64,000 bases of DNA, from assembly GCA_964534565.1 (NCBI GenBank), contig CAZHON010000003.1:1-64000 (forward strand), in the 5' to 3' direction. The DNA comes from CAZHON01 sp964534565. Lineage in GTDB: Bacteria; Patescibacteriota; Gracilibacteria; Peribacterales; Peribacteraceae. The notes under the pieces were generated by a model, which saw only the letters and a list, made by a program, of their open reading frames with translations, ran no database searches and was not told where the DNA came from. A program made the position numbers and the translations under genes. How positions within the stretch are numbered: position 1 is the stretch's first letter; each line of letters opens with the position of its first letter. Positions 1 through 7,286 of this stretch are shown piece after piece.

Positions 1-168
1 CGGTGAATATGTTCCTGGGTCTTGTACTCACCGCCCGTCAAGTCATGAAAGGTAGGGGCACCCGAAGCTCCGTTACGCGCAAGCGGCGGGACCACGGTGA
101 AACTACTGATTGGGACTAAGTCGTAACAAGGTATCCGTAGGAGAACCTGCGGATGGAATACCTCCTTA
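1..168 (+). rRNA. rrs: 16S ribosomal RNA, 3' end (partial)
   Basis: The segment contains the conserved decoding-region stretch (CACCGCCCGTC, about 29-39), GTAACAAGG near 123-131 and the 3' tail ending in CCTCCTTA at 161-168, so the anti-Shine-Dalgarno core CCTCC is intact. The gene starts left of the window. The base at 28 is T where E. coli 16S has A1396, in the linker below helix 44; this also mismatches the usual 1391/1406 universal primer sequence. No 23S, 5S or tRNA gene follows: a terminator lies about 170 nt downstream and protein genes come next, so the rRNA genes are unlinked here. The exact mature 3' end is inferred from the E. coli tail. Confidence 0.97.
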
Positions 169-335
169 CCAGGGAGATTCAGAAGCGATATGCGCTGCTT
201 GTACTAAAGCAACATATCTTTGTTCACTTTATTGAGAACACTTCACTGATTAATCTTAGGTGTACCGGTCGCAAGACTGTCTAAGAACACGACGCACATT
301 TTCTCTACTATACGATGGGGTGATCCCCTACTGAG
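169..335 (+). other. 16S trailer / spacer
   Basis: This stretch follows the mature 16S end and precedes the terminator. GATATG (about 187-192) can pair with CATATC (about 213-218), which would suit an rRNA-processing stem, and GGGG/CCCC at 317-328 forms a small hairpin. I see no tRNA cloverleaf and no start of 23S. Its role as a processed trailer is inferred. Confidence 0.5.
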
Positions 336-357
336 AACCTCCGAAAGGAGGTTTTTT
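336..357 (+). terminator. Rho-independent terminator of the 16S transcript
   Basis: The stem AACCTCC pairs with GGAGGTT around a GAAA tetraloop and runs into six T residues (352-357). It lies about 170 nt past the 16S 3' end, so the rRNA transcript ends before any 23S gene. Confidence 0.85.
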
Positions 358-451
358 GTTATAGACAATTGTCAGTTCGAACGGAGCGAGACCTGGAGTA
401 GCATCGAAGGCACTCTTCTTCCGATCCTTCGCCTCTCTCAGGAGTTCAGCC

Positions 452-619
452 ATGCTGAGAACAATAGGAATCGCTGTCGTTGCAGGCGGCATCGGTGGGT
501 TTGTGTGGTGGTTTCTCACGCGAACGTCAGAGCCCCACGCTCCCCCGCTACACTCTCATCGAAGACAATGGCTGCCAGCCGGCGTCTTTCTGCATCAAAT
601 CCCTCACGAGCAAAACTGA
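452..619 (+). CDS. Small single-pass membrane protein (55 aa), unknown
   Basis: The frame opens at ATG 452 with AGGAG (440-444) 7 nt upstream, one of the few clear Shine-Dalgarno sites in the window. Residues 4-22 form one hydrophobic segment (TIGIAVVAGGIGGFVWWFL), followed by a short basic, proline- and histidine-rich tail. No family is recognised. A stable hairpin (649-678) lies just after it and could end the transcript. The gene is short, so coding status rests on the ribosome site and the membrane segment only. Confidence 0.45.
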   Translation: MLRTIGIAVVAGGIGGFVWWFLTRTSEPHAPPLHSHRRQWLPAGVFLHQIPHEQN

Positions 620-648
620 ACAACCGTGAGAGCGAACATGAACAAGAG

Positions 649-678
649 CGCCATTCCACGGGAAACCGTAGAATGGCG
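649..678 (+). terminator. Hairpin with GAAA tetraloop, possible terminator
   Basis: The arms CGCCATTC (649-656) and GAATGGCG (671-678) extend through ACGG/CCGT with one mismatch to a GAAA loop, a stem of about 12 pairs. T-rich sequence follows (ATTCTTAGCGTTTTA), so it may terminate the 55-aa gene. There is no continuous U-tract, and a role as a different structured element is possible. Confidence 0.5.
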
Positions 679-696
679 ATTCTTAGCGTTTTATGG

Positions 697-702
697 TACA
701 AT
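697..702 (+). promoter_or_regulatory. Extended -10 (TGgTACAAT) 6 nt before a start codon
   Basis: TACAAT with TG one base upstream ends 6 nt before ATG 709. Transcription would start at or within a base or two of the ATG, so the mRNA should be leaderless. This is the model case for many genes in this window. Confidence 0.7.
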
Positions 703-708
703 AGAAGC

Positions 709-906
709 ATGAACGTCGGACCTGTCAGCGGCTCGGAAAGTGGCGGAGGCATGCCCAATCCTCACGAACGAAAAAAACTCTTGAATCTTCAGCGACAGAA
801 AAAGAAGACATCGCCGGGCAAAATCGCGGAAGACACCAAGAAAAAAATCCACCGTAGTTTGAGCGCCGATGAAAGCATCGGTCAGAATTTAGACACCGAG
901 GCTTAG
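709..906 (+). CDS. Small basic hydrophilic protein (65 aa), unknown
   Basis: The start is ATG 709, set by the extended -10 at 697-702 rather than by a Shine-Dalgarno site. The protein is rich in Lys, Arg and Gln (for example ERKKLLNLQRQKKKT) with no Cys and no membrane segment, suggesting a nucleic-acid-associated or disordered protein. It overlaps the convergent RhuM-Fic gene by 4 nt at the 3' end. A longer in-frame opening from about 505 exists but would run through the hairpin and promoter, so the short form is preferred. Function unknown. Confidence 0.6.
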   Translation: MNVGPVSGSESGGGMPNPHERKKLLNLQRQKKKTSPGKIAEDTKKKIHRSLSADESIGQNLDTEA

Positions 907-1961
907 AGCAAATTCTGTACCAGCGCGATCATGATGCTCTTTTCGTGCGGCTTGCTTTGCGCCACAAGAAGCGCGATTGCGACCAGCGCCGCATCGGTAA
1001 TCGTTCGTTCGCCATACTTGTTCACCAGTCGTCCGTGCTTTTTCAGGAACAGCACGAACAAGAATGAGCCGATACGCTTGTTCCCGTCGACGAAGGGGTG
1101 ATCTTTGATCACGAAGTAGAGAAGATGCGCCGCACGCTCTTCCAGGCTCATGTAGAGCGCCTGGCCGTCGAATGTCTGGTGCAGGTTGCGGAGGATCGAC
1201 TTCAGCCCTCCCTCCTTCTGTTCCTGCCCAAAAAGCTCACTCGCCTCCCCTTTCTTCATCAATTGTTCCTTCAGGGCCACAATCGCCTTTTCGGCTTCAT
1301 TCTCCTCCAAATCACGGAGCTTCTTTGTCGTCCGTACGTGGATAGACAAGTTCCCGTCATCATACTTTTGAAGCGTCGCCCAGCTGCGTGCGTAGTCCGT
1401 AATCACTTCGAGGAGGCCCTTCGCTTCGTCCCCGGAGAGCTGCTTCACGTCGACTGCAGCACGAATCATTGCAACGGCCTGTTCGAATTTTTGGAGTTCT
1501 TTGATGCGACCTGCCTTCATCGTCTTCTGACGTGTGACGTACTCCTTCATCTTTTGTTTATCGAAGGTGTAACCACGAATGAGGTGTTGCTTCAGAACGG
1601 TGCTGGCCCAAATGCGGAATTGGGTTCCTTGTTTACTATTTACTCTGTAACCGACTGAGAGAATTAGATCGAGGTTATAACAATCAACAGGACGCTCAAT
1701 GAGACGGCCTCCTTCTTTTTGGACTATTCGGAATTTCCGAATAGTTGAAGAAGACTTCAGCTCACCTTCTTTGAAGACGTTTTTAATATGCTCAGAAACC
1801 GTGCGCACATCTTTACCAAATAATTGAGCCATTTGATGTTGAGTCAGCCACACTGTTTCTTGCTGCAGTCGAACATTCACGGAAACCGCACCTTTCTTCG
1901 GTCTATAGAGAAGAATTTCGCCGTGTAATGATTGTTGGGGAGTAGTCATAATTGGCTTCAT
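903..1961 (-). CDS. RhuM-family protein with C-terminal Fic/Doc-like domain
   Basis: The protein has 352 residues. The N-terminal part (about 15-130) matches the RhuM virulence-protein family: a helix-turn-helix-like region around VWLTQHQMAQLFG, then YNLDLILSVGYRVNS and RIWASTVLKQHLIRGY. The C-terminal part (about 195-352) is Fic/Doc-like, with HPFVDGNKR at 288-296, close to the Doc motif HxFx(N/D)(A/G)NKR. Fic/Doc proteins modify targets with AMP or phosphate; the substrate here is unknown. Start 1961 is uncertain, since M5 (1949) is also possible. A perfect palindrome sits directly upstream (1974-2000), so autoregulation is likely. No separate antitoxin gene is visible; RhuM-Fic fusions are found in many mobile or defence-associated contexts. 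Confidence 0.85.
   Translation of the reverse strand: MKPIMTTPQQSLHGEILLYRPKKGAVSVNVRLQQETVWLTQHQMAQLFGKDVRTVSEHIKNVFKEGELKSSSTIRKFRIVQKEGGRLIERPVDCYNLDLILSVGYRVNSKQGTQFRIWASTVLKQHLIRGYTFDKQKMKEYVTRQKTMKAGRIKELQKFEQAVAMIRAAVDVKQLSGDEAKGLLEVITDYARSWATLQKYDDGNLSIHVRTTKKLRDLEENEAEKAIVALKEQLMKKGEASELFGQEQKEGGLKSILRNLHQTFDGQALYMSLEERAAHLLYFVIKDHPFVDGNKRIGSFLFVLFLKKHGRLVNKYGERTITDAALVAIALLVAQSKPHEKSIMIALVQNLL
1723..1745. promoter_or_regulatory. Operator-like palindrome inside the RhuM-Fic coding sequence
   Basis: The arms ACTATTCGGAA and TTCCGAATAGT are perfect 11-bp inverted repeats around one T. They differ from the upstream palindrome (1974-2000) at one position per half. In the protein this stretch encodes TIRKFRIV of the RhuM domain, so part of the symmetry may come from a conserved peptide. 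An intragenic binding site is inferred. Confidence 0.45.
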
Positions 1962-1973
1962 GAAGAGAGAATC

Positions 1974-2000
1974 GAACTATCCGGAATTTCCGGATAGTTC
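1974..2000. promoter_or_regulatory. 27-bp palindromic operator upstream of RhuM-Fic
   Basis: Arms GAACTATCCGGAA (1974-1986) and TTCCGGATAGTTC (1988-2000) are perfect 13-bp inverted repeats around one T. It directly abuts a weak -10-like GATTCT (1968-1973, minus strand) that lies 6 nt before the start codon, so a bound dimer would cover the promoter. A degenerate half-site (GAACTATTCGAT) begins near 2028. Autorepression by the RhuM N-terminal domain is the simplest reading. Confidence 0.65.
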
Positions 2001-2116
2001 ATTTATGGCTTATATAAGGCATTTTTGAACTATTCGATACTATCGATTAATTCAATTTTGGCTACATAGAGAGAAAAATCAGTAGTTGCAAAATCTGCAA
2101 CAGCTCGATTATACAC

Positions 2117-2959
2117 TTACTTCGCCCTGTACTTCCTCTCAATTGCCTCCAGCAGAATCGTCTCCGCTTCGGGGAGCTCCAATCGATGTACCAACTCTCC
2201 GAGGAACCCTTGGACAAATAATCCACGTGCAACCGTTGGGTCCACTCCTCTTGCACCAAAATAATACAAATCTTCCGGCGTCACACGACTGACGGTCGCG
2301 GAGTGACTCGCCTTCACATCATTCGTTTTAATTTCGAGTGCGGGTTGTGCATCGACCTTCGCAGTCGTGTCGAGCATCAACACCTGCTGTGTGAGGTATG
2401 TATTCGTCCCACCGCCGTGCTCTCCAATTTCGATGAGTCCCTTCACATTGATCGACGCTTTTCCTTCGGCGACTCCGCGCATCGTCACCTCTCCTCCTCC
2501 ATTGGTGGCGTTAAAAACATTGCGAACGGTAAGTAACTGCTTCTCTGTTTTTTTGGCGTATGCAAGCCAATCAATCGAACTCACTGCATTGTGACCAACG
2601 GCTGTACTGACAAGCTCATGCGTCGTGTCCGTACCCAGAGTGACATTGAGGATTTTGAGCTGTGCTCCGTCTCCGATCTGCGTGCGCTGACGAACATGCA
2701 ACGACGCATCGGATGTATCGATACACACAACCGTCAGGTGACTCGATGAGGCGAGTACGATCTCCATCCCAAATTTCTCAACATGATCAAGATGCACCAC
2801 AACATGCGCGCGCTTTCCCTCCCCTACTCCAACAAACAGATGTGAATCTCTGTCACTCAATGTGACCACTCGGGAATCTTCAACATTCGGAAGCTGCATC
2901 ACCACTGCATCGGGAGACACCGGAAGGAGGGAGCCGAGAGGAGAAGGTGACACGCTCAT
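2117..2959 (-). CDS. sufD: Fe-S cluster assembly scaffold component SufD
   Basis: The 280-residue protein carries the SufB/SufD C-terminal beta-helix core: TNTYLTQQVLMLDTTAKVDA, then PALEIKTNDVKASHSATV and RVTPEDLYYFGARGV, the region that pairs with SufB and SufC. It is shorter than typical SufD (about 420 aa), lacking much of the N-terminal part. SufBCD builds and transfers Fe-S clusters in the cytosol. It stands alone: sufB is 4.3 kb and sufC 10 kb away on the same strand. A -10-like TACTCT lies at 2970-2975, 10 nt before ATG 2959. SufB paralogy was considered, but a full SufB exists at 7287-8699. Confidence 0.85.
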   Translation of the reverse strand: MSVSPSPLGSLLPVSPDAVVMQLPNVEDSRVVTLSDRDSHLFVGVGEGKRAHVVVHLDHVEKFGMEIVLASSSHLTVVCIDTSDASLHVRQRTQIGDGAQLKILNVTLGTDTTHELVSTAVGHNAVSSIDWLAYAKKTEKQLLTVRNVFNATNGGGEVTMRGVAEGKASINVKGLIEIGEHGGGTNTYLTQQVLMLDTTAKVDAQPALEIKTNDVKASHSATVSRVTPEDLYYFGARGVDPTVARGLFVQGFLGELVHRLELPEAETILLEAIERKYRAK

Positions 2960-3107
2960 GGAGGGTCCAAGAGTAGCGAAGTTTCGGAATATTGCCGAAT
3001 CATAAAAAGGGAGGATAATGCCGCAGAAGTTTCTGAATGGAGCTTCTGAAGCTACTTGCTTTTATTGAAAATTAACGTATATTCATATCATCCCTTTCAA
3101 CCCCCTC

Positions 3108-3494
3108 ATGACATTCAATACGCTCGAAACACAGGACATGCCGGTCGGAACATCTGCCGTGGACTTCCAGGGATTTGGTGTCGACGGCCCATCTGACGAC
3201 GGAATCGGACAAACGAAATTTGTGATCCATGGTCCAGAAACATCCATTCAAGATGTCCTCCCTGAAGGAACACAGTTGGAAGGAGCTCAGCTCCACAAAA
3301 TAGAAGCCGCCGCTCACTCCAAGGCCATTCTTGCAGCGATTGCGTCTGAGTTCGGTCCAAAAGCAATTACATTAATGTATACACATCAACGAGGAACGTT
3401 CATCGAAGGAACCAAAACGGGTAACGAAGCAAAATTGCGCAAGGGCGTATCGTTGATTCAAGAACTTCTTGCGAACGAAGAATCCGCTCAATAA
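3108..3494 (+). CDS. Soluble protein (128 aa), unknown
   Basis: The gene is divergent from sufD and ends just before a terminator (3512-3533), so it forms a single-gene unit. The protein is acidic with an N-terminal region rich in Gly and Asp and a C-terminal half predicted to be helical (AAAHSKAILAAIASEFG, then KLRKGVSLIQELLANEE). There are no Cys, no signal peptide and no membrane segments. No Shine-Dalgarno site precedes ATG 3108; a TATCAT hexamer at 3086-3091 with TTGAAA at 3065-3070 could be its promoter. No family recognised. Confidence 0.65.
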   Translation: MTFNTLETQDMPVGTSAVDFQGFGVDGPSDDGIGQTKFVIHGPETSIQDVLPEGTQLEGAQLHKIEAAAHSKAILAAIASEFGPKAITLMYTHQRGTFIEGTKTGNEAKLRKGVSLIQELLANEESAQ

Positions 3495-3511
3495 AAATCT
3501 GACTGCGATGG

Positions 3512-3533
3512 ACACCCTCAATAGGGTGTTTTG
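3512..3533 (+). terminator. Rho-independent terminator
   Basis: ACACCCT (3512-3518) pairs with AGGGTGT (3523-3529) around a CAAT loop and is followed by TTTT. It closes the 128-aa gene. Confidence 0.75.
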
Positions 3534-3607
3534 CAGTATACGAAACGAAAATATCGCAATCGCAGCATTCTTGGTAGTGTGAAGCGGACTCTGCCCTAGA
3601 GCCCTTC

Positions 3608-6600
3608 ATGAACAGACGTTCGCTGATCACCATCGTTCTTCTGATCGGAGTGGTCGCTGCTTCCATTGTGTATCAAAGGATGCACTCTTCTTCTTTGAAG
3701 GGTCAATTCGTTGGCTATTGGCATGACATGTGCAACGAAGATAAAGACTGCGTAAGCATACATGGAGAAGGGTATCACTGCCTTGCGACGGTATGCGGCA
3801 TCATATCGACGTGTGGAGATGGCATTTGTGCTCCTCAGTGGACAGATTACTACGGAAATATTCTTGCTCAGGGGGAGGGAGACAGCTGTCCTCAAGATTG
3901 TGGCAACCCGTGCGATAATGATCCCTATGCAGAAGGATGCCCGTTGCACGAAAGTACATCCTCTTCATCCTGTGGTTACTACAAGAATACCGAAACCCAA
4001 GGCCCCGGAGCTCAAAATGATGTACCGGTGTATGTTCCTTGTGAAAAGCCGGCTGTTTGTGGAGATGGAATACAAAACGGAGATGAAAATCTGTGTACCT
4101 GCGAGAAAGATTTTGGAGCAGTGGGGTCGGGTGGCAACAGAACATATTCCGATGCACAAAAAGCAGAATGTAGTTGTCCAAATGCAACAGGAGATGCTCT
4201 CGCTTGTAAAACAATCGGTGCAGAGCAATGCGATTCTGCATTCGAAACATGCTGCAATGCTTCATGCAAAGTGACGGAGTGTTCTAATGGAAAAGGCCCG
4301 CAACCGGATGATGAAGTTTTTGCCGATGGAAAGAAGGGTGATCGAGATTTTTACGTTGCGATAGGTCAACAAAATAGCCCCGGTGTGGACGCAGGCGACT
4401 TGGGTTGCCAAACCGACGATGGCAAAGGTGCCTTAGTCTACGACCCTCGCAAAGACAGTGAGACGGATGCATACAACTTGGGAGAGCTCCCCCCTCTCAA
4501 CGTCACCGACTGGGGAGCAAAGAGCCCCGATGTGGCAACGACAGGGAATTGGTTCTCTCGATTTGTCGCCTCATTTGTGTCCGTACCCAAGCCCGACAAT
4601 AAAACCATCAATGACCTCCGTCGTGAGGAATGCACAAACGGCGTCGTGGTTGTATTGAATAAAGCTGAAAATAAAATTACGGACAACGCGGGAACGGTTC
4701 TCAAAAATTTCTCCACACAGACAATGCTTGCCTGTGCATTGAAGCGTCCCGAAGGAAGTATCAATGGTTCATCCGGAAACCCACCTCCTGCAGAGAACTA
4801 CAATGCCATCGCAATCAATTGCAGTAACTCCTGCACAAAGGATGCAAAGGCCAAAATGATCGCCGAGGGAATCGATCCCAATGGCGAAGGGCAAACACAA
4901 GAAATTTTGAAAGAATGGTGTGTCAGTGAATGTTTCTGCGGGGGACAATTGGCCGCTGTGGAAGCAGATATTGAAAAATTAAATAAATGGCTGACCGCGC
5001 GCTCGGCCGAAGTGATGAATTCAAAATCAACGGATCAACAAAAAGCAGATCGAATCAAGGCGTTACAAGATCGCTATAACGCAGAGCGAGAAAAGACCGA
5101 TCCGATCTACCGCAAAATCAAGGGTCTCCCTGCTGTGTCGTTCGACACAAATACCTCACCAAACCGTTCATGGATGGCATCGCTGTTGGCAACCGTCACC
5201 CCTTCGCAAAACGATCCTCCACCGTCGAATCCAGCAGACGAGCATCCATCAACTATCGATGGCGTTCCAACAAGCCCCACGTACACACCAAAGGTAATTG
5301 TGAATATTCCGGTTCCCGTGCTGAAACCTTTGCCTGGAGATCCGCCACCACCTCCCGTTGACCTCAGCAATCCTGCCAACACTCTCGATCCCGTTGACCC
5401 CGTTGCCGATGCGGCTGCAGTGGCTGCAGCACTTAGGGGACAAGGGGGAACGCCCGCAAGCTTCTTCCTGCAATGCATGCATGACAAGCGCCCTGATGGC
5501 ACACCTCTCAATGGCTGTAATTTCAACGCAGACTGCTGCAGAGGCTATGCAATTCAACAACAGTGCCCTTACACGCGCTTAACTTCTCCATCGACACCGT
5601 ATCTTTCAATCTGTGATTTCTTGTCGCAAGTGGGGTTGCCCTGTGTGATGGGAGGAGGTGGAGGTGGAGGAGGTGGAGGAGGTAACAATCAAGCGGCGAC
5701 AAATAGCGCCGCGCCGGGATTCACGACGCAAAGCGGCACTAGTACCGCAGGGACGAACGGTGGTGGAAACGGAGGTGGTGGTGGAAGCGCCGCAAGATCG
5801 TTTCCGAATAGTGTGGTAAGTTCGAGAATCAGTTCAACATCATCGTCATCGAGTCGCTCATCATCTGCGATTTCGACTTCTTCTGTCTCTGTCCGTTCGA
5901 GCGTCGGCTCTCTGTCTTCTTCTGCGATCTGCCCACCGAATGCATGTTCGCTAAATAACAATACAGGAAACTTGTACTGCCAAAGCGCCGGCTTGCTCTG
6001 TGAACAAATCGCCACTCTCCCCTGCATGCAATGCGTACGAGCTCAAACATCGAGCAGTGAATACTCTTTCAGTAGCTCTTCTTTTTCTTCCTCGTCCTAC
6101 ACGTATTATTCCTACTCTTCGTACTCCACTCCCGTATTCTCAAACTCCTCCACAATCTCTCGTTCATCCGATTCTTTCACACGCGGATCGCTCCCCTGGT
6201 CCAACGTGTCTTCCTCAACAGGGCCGTTTGTTCTTGAGGAAACAAACTCAATTCCCTATCAACGTGTCTCTTCTGCTCCGTTGCAACTTGCACTTGTTCC
6301 CTCAATTTGCGGAAACGGACAAACGGAAACAGGTGAGGAATGTGACGATGAAAATAAGCGCGACTTTGACGGATGCAGCAGCGACTGTTTGCTCGAACGA
6401 GGATATTGCGGAGACGGAATTGTGGAGAAGTTACTCGGAGAAAAATGTGAACCGTCACTCATGAACGGAGACCTGCCCTACGCCTGTGACGGCCGCTGCC
6501 AGTTCTTCTCGCAAACATGCGGCGACGGCACCGTGGACCTAGGTGAAGAGTGCGACAACGGAACACAGAACAGCAATGCACCGAACAGCGAATGCCGATT

Positions 6601-6916
6601 GAACTGTTCACATGCACGCTGCGGAGACGGAATTGTGGATGCGCCGACAGAGGCCTGTGACGACAATAATCGGCTGAACGGAGACGGATGTTCCTCAAGC
6701 TGCCAAATCGAAAAACCGGCGACGACGAATCCATTAATCGGCCAAATCTTTGACCTGGGCATGACGCCTCAAGCTCCACAACAACCGTACCAATTGCTCC
6801 CCGTCACCGCACCAACACACTCGCCGGTCGGTCAAACGGGCCCTGCCTCGGCTGCAATTATGGCTGCAGGAGCGGCTGCAGGAATGGGGTGGGTACGACG
6901 GAAGAAGAAACATTAA
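3608..6916 (+). CDS. Large Cys-rich, Ser-rich cell-surface protein with C-terminal membrane anchor
   Basis: The 1102-residue protein begins with a signal-anchor (about 5-25). Cys-rich blocks follow (CGDGICAPQW near 78; AVCGDGIQNGDE near 148), then a proline-rich stretch near 550-610, a run of 11 Gly at about 681-691, and two serine-rich linkers (about 737-771 and 815-861). Residues about 898-1036 hold four or so repeats of the DUF4215 / Myxococcus cysteine-rich type (CGNGQTETGEECDD, DGCSSDC). The end is QTGPASAAIMAAGAAAGMGW followed by RRKKKH: a membrane segment with a basic tail preceded by QTG, like a divergent sortase signal. It is probably an exported, disulfide-rich adhesin or stalk. Start 3608 has no Shine-Dalgarno site. 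No enzymatic domain seen. Confidence 0.85.
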   Translation: MNRRSLITIVLLIGVVAASIVYQRMHSSSLKGQFVGYWHDMCNEDKDCVSIHGEGYHCLATVCGIISTCGDGICAPQWTDYYGNILAQGEGDSCPQDCGNPCDNDPYAEGCPLHESTSSSSCGYYKNTETQGPGAQNDVPVYVPCEKPAVCGDGIQNGDENLCTCEKDFGAVGSGGNRTYSDAQKAECSCPNATGDALACKTIGAEQCDSAFETCCNASCKVTECSNGKGPQPDDEVFADGKKGDRDFYVAIGQQNSPGVDAGDLGCQTDDGKGALVYDPRKDSETDAYNLGELPPLNVTDWGAKSPDVATTGNWFSRFVASFVSVPKPDNKTINDLRREECTNGVVVVLNKAENKITDNAGTVLKNFSTQTMLACALKRPEGSINGSSGNPPPAENYNAIAINCSNSCTKDAKAKMIAEGIDPNGEGQTQEILKEWCVSECFCGGQLAAVEADIEKLNKWLTARSAEVMNSKSTDQQKADRIKALQDRYNAEREKTDPIYRKIKGLPAVSFDTNTSPNRSWMASLLATVTPSQNDPPPSNPADEHPSTIDGVPTSPTYTPKVIVNIPVPVLKPLPGDPPPPPVDLSNPANTLDPVDPVADAAAVAAALRGQGGTPASFFLQCMHDKRPDGTPLNGCNFNADCCRGYAIQQQCPYTRLTSPSTPYLSICDFLSQVGLPCVMGGGGGGGGGGGNNQAATNSAAPGFTTQSGTSTAGTNGGGNGGGGGSAARSFPNSVVSSRISSTSSSSSRSSSAISTSSVSVRSSVGSLSSSAICPPNACSLNNNTGNLYCQSAGLLCEQIATLPCMQCVRAQTSSSEYSFSSSSFSSSSYTYYSYSSYSTPVFSNSSTISRSSDSFTRGSLPWSNVSSSTGPFVLEETNSIPYQRVSSAPLQLALVPSICGNGQTETGEECDDENKRDFDGCSSDCLLERGYCGDGIVEKLLGEKCEPSLMNGDLPYACDGRCQFFSQTCGDGTVDLGEECDNGTQNSNAPNSECRLNCSHARCGDGIVDAPTEACDDNNRLNGDGCSSSCQIEKPATTNPLIGQIFDLGMTPQAPQQPYQLLPVTAPTHSPVGQTGPASAAIMAAGAAAGMGWVRRKKKH

Positions 6917-7200
6917 TCTTCCGACTCCTTTTCTTTTTTTGGCGGATCGATGAACACGGTGTCATCTTTTTGAGGATCAATAAAAATACTTTCTGCATTA
7001 CTTCTGCGAGCGCGAACATTCACAATCGTTCTGATCGCCACGAGTGCACTATCTGCCATTTTTCCACGGTAGATTTTGATGAGCGCATCCACCAAACGAT
7101 GTTTTGGAAGGTCTTTTTCCAAATCTTCCACCGGCACAATCGTCGGGTCTTTCCCTTCCAATGCCTTCTCAAGATGCTCTAGAAGTTCGCGAGGTTTCAT
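6913..7200 (-). CDS. Small helical protein (95 aa), unknown
   Basis: The protein is highly charged with no Cys or membrane segment; residues 1-60 look helical (RELLEHLEKALEG, RLVDALIKIYRGKM), and the tail is Asp/Pro/Lys-rich. The start is fixed by a perfect extended -10 (TGcTATAAT, minus strand 7207-7212) ending 6 nt before ATG 7200, predicting a leaderless mRNA. It overlaps the end of the convergent surface-protein gene by 4 nt. It lies downstream of sufB but has its own promoter. Function unknown. Confidence 0.65.
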   Translation of the reverse strand: MKPRELLEHLEKALEGKDPTIVPVEDLEKDLPKHRLVDALIKIYRGKMADSALVAIRTIVNVRARRSNAESIFIDPQKDDTVFIDPPKKEKESED

Positions 7201-7286
7201 CAGAAAATTATAGCAGAAAACCGTCTTATCCGACAGATCCCTCCATCCGGCTTCGTGTGCGCACTACGCCGTTACGGGTTTATTCT

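Noticed and set aside
505..906. A longer 133-aa version of the 65-aa gene
   Set aside because: The extension runs through a stable hairpin and an extended -10 and overlaps the 55-aa frame that has a Shine-Dalgarno site.
903..1961. Classic two-gene toxin-antitoxin (Phd-Doc) locus
   Set aside because: No separate antitoxin gene is next to it; the adjacent 65-aa gene is convergent with its own promoter, and the RhuM domain is fused to the Fic-like part.
5640..6190. Repetitive Gly and Ser codons as a CRISPR or tandem repeat array
   Set aside because: The repeats are coding low-complexity linkers in frame, without regular unit length or spacers. No CRISPR array is seen anywhere in the window.
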